DNA of 64,000 nt, taken from positions 1-64,000 of the IMG/VR virus record IMGVR_UViG_3300037839_000499. The stretch is one strand, 5' to 3'. The notes under the pieces are model-generated. The model worked only from the letters and a program-made list of their open reading frames with translations. It searched no databases and was not told the origin of the DNA. Position numbers and translations under genes: made by a program. Shown here in pieces: positions 45,585-52,674 of this stretch (positions are counted from its first letter, which is position 1; the number at the start of each line of letters is the position of its first letter). Origin of the DNA: a virus.

Positions 45585-46156
45585 CGATAAACCCCGAAAA
45601 CAGAATGCCAAGTACCCTCAAGCAAGTGGGCAAAGTGACCTTCGTCCCGCTTTTCGTAATACTTCTTGTAAACCTTTGCAGGGACAGACTTAATAAGTTT
45701 TTTCCTAGCCCAAAGTTGGGCGCCAACCATGAAGGATCCGCTTCTTGGAGGCTTTCCATCCCAAGGATATGCGTGGAGCTGTTCGTGCATGTCTCCCAGC
45801 TCGAAAGGCCAAGGCTTGTCGTTTGCGATATTGACCCCCAGATAGGCCATTGATCTTGGATCGTCTTGGGCTACGGCCTGTATTTGGGAGATCGATCCAT
45901 GCTTAAGGAAGTCACCCTGCACAAATAGGGTAGTGTCGGCCAACTTGTCCCAATTATGGATAATGTGCCATAAGTACTGTCCTGCCTCGCGCCCGCCGTT
46001 AGGGATCCTTGTGATTGGCAACTTGCCCAAGCTGTCCTTTTTGGCTTCACGGATCCCATCAGTAGCCCGGTAGATAGTCTTCTTCCAAGCCTTAGGGACA
46101 TCCTTAAGCCATTCCAACTGCTCGCTATACGATGCAACCACGATTTCTAATTTCAT
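45581..46156 (-). CDS. DUF3431 family protein
   Basis: 191 aa. VVASYSEQLEWLKDVPKAW, NGGREAGQYLWHIIHNWDKLADTTLFVQGD are DUF3431 hallmarks; the family resembles glycosyltransferase-like proteins, but its reaction is unknown. A second copy lies at 55888-56634 and shares the same blocks. ATGA-coupled to genes on both sides. With the RmlC-like and sulfotransferase genes it suggests sugar chemistry. Confidence 0.75.
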   Translation of the reverse strand: MKLEIVVASYSEQLEWLKDVPKAWKKTIYRATDGIREAKKDSLGKLPITRIPNGGREAGQYLWHIIHNWDKLADTTLFVQGDFLKHGSISQIQAVAQDDPRSMAYLGVNIANDKPWPFELGDMHEQLHAYPWDGKPPRSGSFMVGAQLWARKKLIKSVPAKVYKKYYEKRDEGHFAHLLEGTWHSVFGVYR

Positions 46157-46503
46157 TTTTTAACTCCCCTTAGTTTTAACGGCCAGCGCTTCTGTATGTT
46201 GCGGGTGTGTCGTTTGAGGGCTTCGGCCACGGCCGCCGGCGTCCACCCCATGTTTGCTAAATCAGTTATGATATTGTGCCGAATGGTGTCCAAGTTCTCG
46301 CCCTTAGTCCGTCCGGTCAGATGGTCATAGGCAACTTGGTATTTATTGCATAGGCCACCAAGGTCTTTTGAAATAGTTGCGGCTCTTGGGTTTTCTGGGG
46401 TGGACAACGAAACGATCCCCTCAAGTCTGGACATTCGCTTTTCAACGTCGCCCACGCGATAGGTCAAAGCAGCCCAGACGCTTTCTCTTGGATCGTTTAT
46501 CAT
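46153..46503 (-). CDS. Hypothetical protein with DnaA-domain-IV-like helix-turn-helix
   Basis: 116 aa. The N-terminus contains a short coiled helix (VGDVEKRMSRLEGIVSL). The C-terminus (LDTIRHNIITDLANMGWTPAAVAEALKRHTRNIQKRW) looks like a DNA-binding helix-turn-helix related in pattern to the DnaA C-terminal domain, with a basic tail. In an operon with a replication initiator, a role at the origin is plausible but unproven. Confidence 0.5.
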   Translation of the reverse strand: MINDPRESVWAALTYRVGDVEKRMSRLEGIVSLSTPENPRAATISKDLGGLCNKYQVAYDHLTGRTKGENLDTIRHNIITDLANMGWTPAAVAEALKRHTRNIQKRWPLKLRGVKK

Positions 46504-46967
46504 GCCCCATTCCTTCTTAAGCCGATTTTGCTTTTTGTGGTTTCGACTAAAAGAGTTTGCAAGTCGGCGGCCTTGCTAAGTCCCGAGTACCTTTGCGAAG
46601 CGGCATGAACTAGATCCTCCGTTCGCTCCATAAACTCAAGTTTATCCATTTTCTGCATCTCTTCGGCCTTTGAATATTGAACTGGTGTCAGCCATTGAGC
46701 CAAAAAATTCCATCCCGCTTGAGGAAGCAATAGGCAGGCTGTTCTAATCGAATAACAGATGCCGTTCTTAGCGCAGAAGTTCTCAACTTGGATCTCGCGA
46801 TCCGTATATTTACGCTCGTCCTTATCCCAAATCTTCCCGATCCCGCCAAGTTGCTGGACTATGGATAATGCGTCAAAGATCCACGCACCATGCTTCTCGA
46901 TTAAACTTTGCTTGGTTATGCGATCATATTCCGACCGCTTTTGATCTGATCTTGTTTCTGGTTTCAT
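46500..46967 (-). CDS. Hypothetical protein, 155 aa
   Basis: ATG 46967 lies four bases after the upstream stop; the longer frame would need a TTG. Helical, with a middle part holding two cysteines (NFCAKNGICYSIRTACLLL). The sequence does not match a family I know. It is coupled to the neighbours and lies next to the replication initiator. Confidence 0.65.
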   Translation of the reverse strand: MKPETRSDQKRSEYDRITKQSLIEKHGAWIFDALSIVQQLGGIGKIWDKDERKYTDREIQVENFCAKNGICYSIRTACLLLPQAGWNFLAQWLTPVQYSKAEEMQKMDKLEFMERTEDLVHAASQRYSGLSKAADLQTLLVETTKSKIGLRRNGA

Positions 46968-46971
46968 AAAG

Positions 46972-47637
46972 TTATAGTCCTGCCTCGACAAGCCTTCGCT
47001 TGGCCTGTCTCCACTCGTCTTCGCTTGAGTAGCCTTGCACCATCCAACCTGGCTCTGACGCCTTGTCTGGCTGTGCCGTCGTAATTTTAATGTTCCCTTC
47101 GCACTTCATCAGCCAGTTCTGGATAAAGCGAAGAGTCATGCGTCGTTCCGGCCGTGTGGTCAGCCAAGCCTTCATTTTCGCCAGCTGATCTCGAACGTTA
47201 ATGCCTCTGGCGTGATGCTCGTTTAGAAGTGCGTTAAGCCGAGTCTGGTCGGATGGGTTGCCCTTGAGATATAGGTCAAAACTATCAAACACTTTCTCAA
47301 GCCGTTCCTCGACCATGTGCTCCCTAGCCTTGGTTTTGCGACCCTCTTCGCGGATCATTCTTCGGCAGTAAGGAATCTTGCTATTTCCGTCCCGACTCCA
47401 AAGCTGGGAGGCCTCGATCTCGTCACGCATCTTAGTCAGCTGATCTTGAGTCAGCTTGTATCGCTCCATTAGATCCTCACTTCGCCACGGCCGGCCGTTG
47501 GGCTTAAGCAGGAAGCCTCGCCTCGGGCTTTCGTGCATGAGGATCACAAGCTCAAACCAGAACGCTCTGGTCTCCCATGAGAGGTTTGCCGTGTCGGCTC
47601 GCCAAGCTTTTGGGGAGAAGCGGATAAACACTTCCAT
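46972..47637 (-). CDS. Replication initiator / replisome-organizer-like protein
   Basis: 221 aa. The N-terminus (IRFSPKAWRADTANLSWETRAFWFELVILMHESPRRGFLL...NGRPWRSEDLMERYKLTQDQL) is the winged-helix start seen in DUF1376/O-like phage replication proteins. The middle is charged and helical, and the C-terminus (~180-221) is a small tail. Such proteins bind the origin and recruit the host helicase. The start ATG follows the previous stop directly (TAAATG). Confidence 0.7.
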   Translation of the reverse strand: MEVFIRFSPKAWRADTANLSWETRAFWFELVILMHESPRRGFLLKPNGRPWRSEDLMERYKLTQDQLTKMRDEIEASQLWSRDGNSKIPYCRRMIREEGRKTKAREHMVEERLEKVFDSFDLYLKGNPSDQTRLNALLNEHHARGINVRDQLAKMKAWLTTRPERRMTLRFIQNWLMKCEGNIKITTAQPDKASEPGWMVQGYSSEDEWRQAKRRLVEAGL

Positions 47638-47832
47638 TTATTGCTCACCCTTTTTCTCCAGTTCCTTTACCTTGTCGGCAAGCTCGCGCGTCAGTTGCCT
47701 AATTTCATGCTTTAGGTGTCCGTTCTCTAGGAACAGAGCCTCATTGGACTCGCGCATCTGGCGCAAGCCGACATGAAGAATAGCCTCTGCGGCGTTGGTA
47801 AAGGATAGGGGTGCGGGACGACCACTTAACAT
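47638..47832 (-). CDS. Small coiled-coil protein, 64 aa
   Basis: Starts within the last codons of the RusA gene (7-nt overlap). Residues ~22-62 form one long heptad-rich helix (LRQMRESNEALFLENGHLKHEIRQLTRELADKVKELEKK). Probably a dimerising partner of the replication proteins on either side; no family named. Confidence 0.65.
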   Translation of the reverse strand: MLSGRPAPLSFTNAAEAILHVGLRQMRESNEALFLENGHLKHEIRQLTRELADKVKELEKKGEQ

Positions 47833-48278
47833 TTTGTGACCTTTGGAATTAGTAGTTTTGAGATTGAGATTTCGATCTTCGGAGGCTCACCCTGAGCAGA
47901 GTAAAATTTGGATGTCTCGCCAGCGCATACTTGGCCGTCATCTTTCCAGAATCCGGCATTCGTCAATGCGTCCATCAAAGGCTTGAGCATGTTGTCTCGA
48001 TCTGGCCGTACTGGAGCAAATACCCGCTCCTTGCCCTTAACTGACTTGGGGCGAGAAAGAATAAAGGAGACATCAACACGGATTGGTCCCTCCAACGGCC
48101 TAGAAGGCCGCGAAGTTCTTGCCAAAGCCACAAGGAGATCCACGTACCCCTTGCTCCGCTTGTCCCTAAAAACCCTGCCACGACCAAACCGAAGTCCGGA
48201 TTGGATGGTCTTAGGCTTTACCTCAAGGGTCAGTCGGATCGGAGAGTCTGGATTGCTGCTTTTAATTTCTGTTTCCAT
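47826..48278 (-). CDS. rusA: RusA-like Holliday junction resolvase
   Basis: 150 aa. RPDRDNMLKPLMDALTNAGFWKDDGQV contains the aspartates of the RusA active site (D-x-D-N and the later D-D), and the preceding FRDKRSKGYVDLLVALA fits the family's first helices. It cuts four-way DNA junctions formed during recombination and replication. It fits with the ERF annealing protein and nuclease upstream in the same operon. Its 5' end overlaps the 3' end of the next upstream gene by 49 nt. Confidence 0.88.
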   Translation of the reverse strand: METEIKSSNPDSPIRLTLEVKPKTIQSGLRFGRGRVFRDKRSKGYVDLLVALARTSRPSRPLEGPIRVDVSFILSRPKSVKGKERVFAPVRPDRDNMLKPLMDALTNAGFWKDDGQVCAGETSKFYSAQGEPPKIEISISKLLIPKVTKC

Positions 48279-48487
48279 GTTCTCTTATGTCCTTTAATTC
48301 GAACTAATGCCTTGCCGTCGCCAACAGGGAAGATGTCTAGTGGCCCAGCATCGGCCGTCATTCCGATGGCAATTGGCCCCCAGAAATGGATGTAGGCGTA
48401 CACCGCATTCCTCCAAAAGGCCTGTTGCTTGCGCTCTTGGCCGAGTTGGGTTTCCCGCTCTTGTCGCGATGTGGGGCGACTAGGCAT
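48230..48487 (-). CDS. Hypothetical protein, 85 aa
   Basis: ATG 48487 is preceded by AGGAGGG, a strong Shine-Dalgarno site. Basic N-terminus (MPSRPTSRQERETQLGQERKQQ), then a small beta-rich part (IHFWGPIAIGMTADAGPLDIFPVGDGKALVRIKG). It overlaps RusA by 49 nt in another frame. Function unknown. Confidence 0.65.
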   Translation of the reverse strand: MPSRPTSRQERETQLGQERKQQAFWRNAVYAYIHFWGPIAIGMTADAGPLDIFPVGDGKALVRIKGHKRTWKQKLKAAIQTLRSD

Positions 48488-48653
48488 CAGAGTAATCCCT
48501 CCTAACATTGACCTTCTTGGCTGTCTTGGCTGATTTGCGGAAGTTCTCAGCCGTGGGCGCACCATCCGCTCCAGTCTTCCTCATCTTCTCACCACTTCCA
48601 CCCGCGATCCTTCGTCTCTTGGCTTGAATGTTTGCGTAAAGGCCTTTTTTCAT
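48480..48653 (-). CDS. Conserved small basic phage protein, 57 aa
   Basis: MKKGLYANIQAKRRRIAGGSGEKMRKTG, followed by GAPTAENFRKSAKTAK, is a pattern found in small proteins of many unrelated phages. It is strongly basic, so may bind nucleic acid; no function is established. ATG 48653 overlaps the upstream stop by one base. Confidence 0.75.
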   Translation of the reverse strand: MKKGLYANIQAKRRRIAGGSGEKMRKTGADGAPTAENFRKSAKTAKKVNVRRDYSDA

Positions 48654-48901
48654 CAAAAGTCCACTCCCACGGATTCCTTGGCCTTCGGACGCTCTTGAGG
48701 GATGAGAGGGGAGACGGCGAGGGAGAGGTAGGTCTGCCCAGCCTTTGACTTCTTGATCCATCCGGCCAGACGCCACTTCTCGGACATTACGGTGACAGTT
48801 CCGGTGTAGTCTGGCTGTTTCTCTGTCTGCTTCTTTTCGTTGCGGAACAAGACCCCGCTGTTGTCCTTGTCTTGATAGACTTGGGTTGCTGTATCATTCA
48901 T
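48653..48901 (-). CDS. DUF736-like small protein
   Basis: 82 aa from ATG 48901 (ATGA overlap; AAAGGAAAC upstream). GVLFRNEKKQTEKQPDYTGTVTVMSEKWRLAGWIKKSKAGQTYLSLAV follows the DUF736-like pattern of short beta proteins, which resembles single-strand-DNA-binding or OB-like folds. Likely part of the recombination/replication group. Confidence 0.65.
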   Translation of the reverse strand: MNDTATQVYQDKDNSGVLFRNEKKQTEKQPDYTGTVTVMSEKWRLAGWIKKSKAGQTYLSLAVSPLIPQERPKAKESVGVDF

Positions 48902-49443
48902 TGGTTGTTTCCTTTTGTTGGTTGTTTGGTTTCCCACTGGGCTGGACGACCCCTGCGAGTATTCACCCAGCCCTTATTTTTTGCGTAAATTACGGTTTCA
49001 TGAGCCACGCCGTAGCGAACAGCAATCTCCCCCTCAGTCATTCCTTGTTCGTAAAGCTTTCTCCATCCATCCCATCGCTTTGCCACAGATTTGGCGTCTC
49101 TGACATAGATGCCCTTGTCGCCATGCTGTTTGCACAGGCTTCGCACCTCCGCCATTTTGCCGGTTTCCTCGGCAAGCTTTTCGGTCAGCGTCTTGTACTG
49201 ATCAAACTTCACCAAAAGATTTAGCATCTGGGCTTGTGTATTTGAAATTATGCTTCGTAGCCTTGCCACCTCGTCCATCAGAAGTACGGCCTGAGAGTCG
49301 GAAACCATCTCTCGAATTGCCTCTGGGCTAACTTCAACTTGTGGAAGGCCAATCATCGTAGGCTTGTTCTGTGGGACTATTCTGACGGATCTAAATCCAG
49401 ATGATCTGCCCATATTTCTTTCAAAGGCCTTTAGTAAGCTCAT
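48898..49443 (-). CDS. Helix-turn-helix protein with coiled coil
   Basis: 181 aa. A central heptad region (AQMLNLLVKFDQYKTLTEKLAEETGKMAEVRSL) is followed by WRKLYEQGMTEGEIAVRYGVAHETVIYAKNKGW, a typical homeodomain-like helix-turn-helix. It may be a transcription factor or origin-binding protein. ATGA-coupled to the nuclease gene upstream. Confidence 0.65.
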   Translation of the reverse strand: MSLLKAFERNMGRSSGFRSVRIVPQNKPTMIGLPQVEVSPEAIREMVSDSQAVLLMDEVARLRSIISNTQAQMLNLLVKFDQYKTLTEKLAEETGKMAEVRSLCKQHGDKGIYVRDAKSVAKRWDGWRKLYEQGMTEGEIAVRYGVAHETVIYAKNKGWVNTRRGRPAQWETKQPTKGNNQ

Positions 49444-50507
49444 CCAGCCCTCACTAGCTTCTGGATGGTGCGAATCTTGAGGCAGTCGCCCAAAACGGCC
49501 GATGTCTTGCCCTTAACCTCTTTGGCGTTGATGCCCTGCTTTTCCTTCAGAACTTTCTCCAGCTTCGTGATTGAAACGTCAGAGCAGACCATTGCAACGC
49601 CATGCCCAAACGCATCCGCAATACGACCCATCGCATCGGCAGGGTCATCTATGTAACGAATATCGCTTTCGGTGAGCTTCCAGCCTTGGATATCAACGCC
49701 GCTAGTTAGCAATTCTTTCGCTTTTTTCTTTATGAGATCCGCAACTTTTTCCGCGATAGATGCTGCCTCAAGAAGCTTTGGTAGATCCGCTACATCAATG
49801 ATCTGGTAGTCGCTTGGTTGTTTGGCCAGCGCCAGACCCATACCTTGGCCCTCTGGGCAAACCGAGAGGCCGGTGCAGTACAGACAATGCATCCCAGCTG
49901 TCCTTGGAGCCATCGGCTGTGACGACCTTTCCAGCGCCGTCAGAATCTTTTCCTTCCAAAGCCTAATACTCTGTGCGTTCAAATGCCAAAGATCGTTGCC
50001 ACCCCCCAGCTGGATAACCGCAGAGTAAACCTCCGTGAATCCGTAGCGATTGGCTGACATTACCGCCAATGCCGCAAGCTGTGCGTTATCTCTGGCCGGA
50101 ACAATTATCTGGCCTGTTTTGTAATCCAGAACCAGTCCGATAGTATCATTCCCAATCTTTCCAGAGAAGATCACGTCTGGCTTGCCAGTCATTACAACCT
50201 TCTTCTTTTCTTCGAGAACCATCCTCATCTCGATCTGGCATACATTCACATCCGACCCGATCATCATTGAGAATTCCTTAATCACCTTGTCGGCTATCTC
50301 CTTGAGTTTATCGGCTACCCACAGCTGGTCTGGCGTTGCGTCGACCACCTTTTGACCTTCGAGAATCGAATGAATAATCGTGCCTTCGATTGCGGCCGAT
50401 CCGGCCTCTGGCTTGGGGATATCCCTTGTCAGGGCAACTGACCCTGGGCAAGCGATTACCCGCTCAATTCCAGATGCAGACGGCAATCCTAGTCTTTCGT
50501 CACTCAA
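49440..50507 (-). CDS. DUF2800 / Cas4-RecB-like PD-(D/E)XK nuclease
   Basis: 355 aa from TTG 50507, chosen because AGAGGGA precedes it and the upstream gene ends two bases earlier. The N-terminus (LGLPSASGIERVIACPGSV) is the family's S-x-x-x-R-x-x-x-C-P-G motif. MTGKPDVIF and LVLDYKTG supply the catalytic D and D-x-K. Cysteines (HCLYCTGLSVCPEG) with the earlier Cys can form an iron-sulfur cluster, as in Cas4/AddB-like nucleases. It likely resects DNA ends for ERF-driven recombination. Confidence 0.85.
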   Translation of the reverse strand: MSDERLGLPSASGIERVIACPGSVALTRDIPKPEAGSAAIEGTIIHSILEGQKVVDATPDQLWVADKLKEIADKVIKEFSMMIGSDVNVCQIEMRMVLEEKKKVVMTGKPDVIFSGKIGNDTIGLVLDYKTGQIIVPARDNAQLAALAVMSANRYGFTEVYSAVIQLGGGNDLWHLNAQSIRLWKEKILTALERSSQPMAPRTAGMHCLYCTGLSVCPEGQGMGLALAKQPSDYQIIDVADLPKLLEAASIAEKVADLIKKKAKELLTSGVDIQGWKLTESDIRYIDDPADAMGRIADAFGHGVAMVCSDVSITKLEKVLKEKQGINAKEVKGKTSAVLGDCLKIRTIQKLVRAG

Positions 50508-50508
50508 T

Positions 50509-50718
50509 TTATCCCTCTTTCTCTTGGATGTGATCCCAAGCTGTTCTTGCGATAGAAACCCAGAAATCCCCAACTCCATGAACTTCTGCGCTTCTCTCGG
50601 CCTCTTGCTTGCTGATAAGGGTTGTGCTTGAGATAAACGCAACGGCCATGGCTTTTGCTGCATCGTCAAATGTTTTGCGATCTTCTGGGGTAAGGTCTCG
50701 AAGTTGTAAGGTTGTCAT
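50509..50718 (-). CDS. Hypothetical protein, 69 aa
   Basis: ATGA-coupled to the upstream gene and followed two bases later by the nuclease start. Helical and rich in A and D/E (MTTLQLRDLTPEDRKTFDDAAKAMAVAF). No family recognised; position suggests an accessory to the nuclease. Confidence 0.6.
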   Translation of the reverse strand: MTTLQLRDLTPEDRKTFDDAAKAMAVAFISSTTLISKQEAERSAEVHGVGDFWVSIARTAWDHIQEKEG

Positions 50719-51032
50719 AGTTTCCTATACAGCGGTGTCATCCGAGCGTGACTACGCGGATCCTTCATTTTCACCCAATGTCCTGTCGGCACGATTAAGG
50801 CTCTTCCGATTGCGGTTCTCACGAAGGCTCCCCACGCATTGGGGTGCTTTGGCTCTGGAAGCTCCAGAAGCATGCGAAAGTCCTCTCCGGTTGCCTCATT
50901 AAAGTCCAGAGAGCGAAGGCGCGATATGGCCACGTCCATCCAGTCCTTGTTATTGTCGATCACCGAGGTGATGCCAGCGTCACGACGAAGCTCGCCCTCA
51001 AATAATGGAAGTTGCTCGGCGATGAAGATCAT
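50715..51032 (-). CDS. Hypothetical protein with sliding-clamp-binding-like motif
   Basis: 105 aa. The N-terminus MIFIAEQLPLFEGELRRDAG contains Q-L-P-L-F, close to the canonical clamp-binding pentapeptide QL(S/D)LF. The rest (NNKDWMDVAISRLRSLDF...HPNAWGAFVRTAIGRALI) is a pattern shared by many small phage recombination-operon proteins with a glycine-tryptophan core. It could tether the nuclease or recombinase to the host clamp. ATGA overlaps on both sides. Confidence 0.65.
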   Translation of the reverse strand: MIFIAEQLPLFEGELRRDAGITSVIDNNKDWMDVAISRLRSLDFNEATGEDFRMLLELPEPKHPNAWGAFVRTAIGRALIVPTGHWVKMKDPRSHARMTPLYRKL

Positions 51033-51355
51033 AGCCTTGCCTCCGCTCGGCGACTCGACTCAAAGGAACGCCAGATCTCAATCTTTGCTTGCGCTGCAAC
51101 AAACTTCCAACGGAGCGTCTCTTCGGCCACAACGGCTTCCCTCAAGCCCTTTATGCAAACTAGATATCGCTCGTCGGCAAGTGCATCTCGACTCTGCTGG
51201 GCTACGGACGAATCCCCATTAATTTCCTTCATAAGGATGGCCTTGAGCGAATCCTTGTATTCCGAGACGTAGATCCTCTCGGCTTTTGCCTTCGCCATTT
51301 TTTCGGCGTTGGTCTGGATGAACTCAGCGGCCGCTACTGGATCAAGTTCACTCAC
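51029..51355 (-). CDS. Hypothetical helical protein, 108 aa
   Basis: Starts with GTG 51355 within the last codons of the membrane peptide gene. Mostly Ala/Glu/Lys helices (EFIQTNAEKMAKAKAERIYVSEYKDSLKAILMKEI). A coiled-coil protein of unknown role. ATGA-coupled to the following gene. Confidence 0.6.
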   Translation of the reverse strand: MSELDPVAAAEFIQTNAEKMAKAKAERIYVSEYKDSLKAILMKEINGDSSVAQQSRDALADERYLVCIKGLREAVVAEETLRWKFVAAQAKIEIWRSFESSRRAEARL

Positions 51356-51497
51356 GTAGTCTGTCCTTTAACCACAGCGCAAAGGCCGTGCATGCCACCA
51401 AAACCGCTAAAAGAAGCATTGCAAAACCAACGGCAAAGCCGACGTAAACAAGCTTTGCGACTAGGCTTGCTGGGATGTTTTCTATGAGGAAATTCAT
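51348..51497 (-). CDS. Small single-span membrane protein, 49 aa
   Basis: ATG 51497 lies three bases after the ERF stop. MNFLIENIPASLVAKL is followed by a membrane helix (VYVGFAVGFAMLLLAVLVACTAFALWL, ~17-43) and a short basic end (KDRLRE). It overlaps the next gene's GTG start. A membrane protein inside a recombination operon is odd; an anchoring or exclusion role is possible. Confidence 0.6.
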   Translation of the reverse strand: MNFLIENIPASLVAKLVYVGFAVGFAMLLLAVLVACTAFALWLKDRLRE

Positions 51498-51500
51498 AGA

Positions 51501-52268
51501 TCAAAACGGGACGGTGTTTCCGTCACCATCGGCATCATTCTTGCCCACGTAGGGGACATCGGACTTCTTGGTCTTAGATTTATTTAGTTCGTGTTCGGCC
51601 TTCCAATCGTCCAGAGCATTACGAAAATCTTGGGAGTCTGGATATTTTGGATTTACTTCAAAATTTGTGAACCACCACTCGAGCGACTTGGCGGGGATCT
51701 CGGAAAGCTTTTGCCCCTTCTTTGCTCCGATAGGGCAAACAAACTCTCCCCAATGCTTTCGTCCTTCGGTTACTACCCCAACAATCTTTGCATCAAACTG
51801 CTTCTGAACGGCCTTAACGATGTCGTTTGCCTCTACTCGAACTTCTAGCTTCGGGGCAGGGGATCGGTGGTTCTGTGCTGAATTGCCGTCATCGTCCTCG
51901 TCGGTTGCGATCCCGAGTAGAGCCGAAAGCCCATACCGACGAGCGTAGGTAATCCCAGATCCCCAAGCTTGTGGGCCATTGCTTCTGGCTGTGTCGCCGA
52001 CAATGACGGGGGTGAATCCAGAAATAAACTGCCCCGACACATGAAGCAGGGTGGTTACGATGCCGAACTGCCCATCCTTAAACTCACCACCTTGAACCCA
52101 CGATAGGCCGAATTCATGTATGACCGAAGCGGCCTCGTTGATTGCCTTTAGATCCGCATAGCTACTGCGGAAGTGGGGGTTGGTGGAATTTTTCTTTGCT
52201 GACGGCAACTTGGCTTGAGCCTTTACGAGACTAACCGCAAGTTGGTCGATTTGTTCTGATCTTTGCAT
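51501..52268 (-). CDS. erf: ERF-family single-strand annealing protein
   Basis: 255 aa. ATG 52268 follows AAAGGAGG. LVKAQAKLPSAKKNSTNPHFRSSYADLKAI and the AWGSGITYARRYGLSALLGIATDEDDDG block are ERF hallmarks. The C-terminal ~70 residues (KHWGEFVCPIGAKKGQKLSEIPAKSLEWWF...NPKYPDSQDFRNALDDW) are an exonuclease-X-C-like domain also found in the 387-890 protein. It anneals complementary strands for phage recombination or circularisation. Confidence 0.9.
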   Translation of the reverse strand: MQRSEQIDQLAVSLVKAQAKLPSAKKNSTNPHFRSSYADLKAINEAASVIHEFGLSWVQGGEFKDGQFGIVTTLLHVSGQFISGFTPVIVGDTARSNGPQAWGSGITYARRYGLSALLGIATDEDDDGNSAQNHRSPAPKLEVRVEANDIVKAVQKQFDAKIVGVVTEGRKHWGEFVCPIGAKKGQKLSEIPAKSLEWWFTNFEVNPKYPDSQDFRNALDDWKAEHELNKSKTKKSDVPYVGKNDADGDGNTVPF

Positions 52269-52450
52269 GAGTCCTCCTTTGCTTTTTGTAGTTCGTGAGT
52301 GACGATGGTGATGAAGTTCCAGCGGGGTGATTTGCCGACTAGGAAATGAGCCACATTGCGTAGCTGTTTGCGGGCTGTGGGAATACTGACCTTCCATCGG
52401 CGCGCGATTTCTTCCGCCGTAAGAGGCGGGTGTAATAAAAGTTCGCTCAC
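52223..52450 (-). CDS. Helix-turn-helix protein, 75 aa
   Basis: Begins at GTG 52450. LTAEEIARRWKVSIPTARKQLRNVAHF is a clear helix-turn-helix, followed by a wing-like strand and basic tail. It is the first gene of the minus-strand early operon and overlaps the ERF 5' region by 46 nt, so it may control the operon or the integrase across the shared region. Confidence 0.65.
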   Translation of the reverse strand: MSELLLHPPLTAEEIARRWKVSIPTARKQLRNVAHFLVGKSPRWNFITIVTHELQKAKEDSCKDQNKSTNLRLVS

Positions 52451-52492
52451 GAAGAAAACTCCGTGATTAAATCAGAATGTACTTCGGATTGT

Positions 52493-52508
52493 ACTTGCAA
52501 TCGCAAGT
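52493..52508. promoter_or_regulatory. Inverted repeat ACTTGC-AATC-GCAAGT
   Basis: A perfect 6-bp inverted repeat lies 43 bp upstream of the early-operon start and 20 bp from the att core. A GTACTT hexamer is repeated directly at 52479-52484 and 52491-52496. These may be an operator or integrase arm sites; nothing decides between them. Confidence 0.4.
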
Positions 52509-52526
52509 CGTTGTGTGACAATATAC

Positions 52527-52551
52527 CGGTGCGGGAGGGATTCGAACCCTC
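52527..52551 (-). other. attP: Putative attP core: 3' end of a serine tRNA
   Basis: On the minus strand these bases read GAGGG-TTCGAAT-CCCTC, a perfect T-arm with a 7-nt T-loop, then CCGCACC (acceptor strand) and G, the discriminator base typical of serine tRNAs. No 5' half of a tRNA is present. A tRNA 3' fragment next to a tyrosine integrase is the standard form of a phage attachment site that restores the host tRNA after integration. The bases 52552-52560 could extend the shared core into the variable arm. Confidence 0.82.
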
Positions 52552-52674
52552 GGTTCGCGACATGCGTAGAAATTTGTTAGTAATTAAAAGATTTACCCTG
52601 ATTTGATTTGCTTTGGTATTAACTGTGTTCCACACTTTGTACAGGACTTGAGGAGTTGAAAGAGAAAGGAGTTT

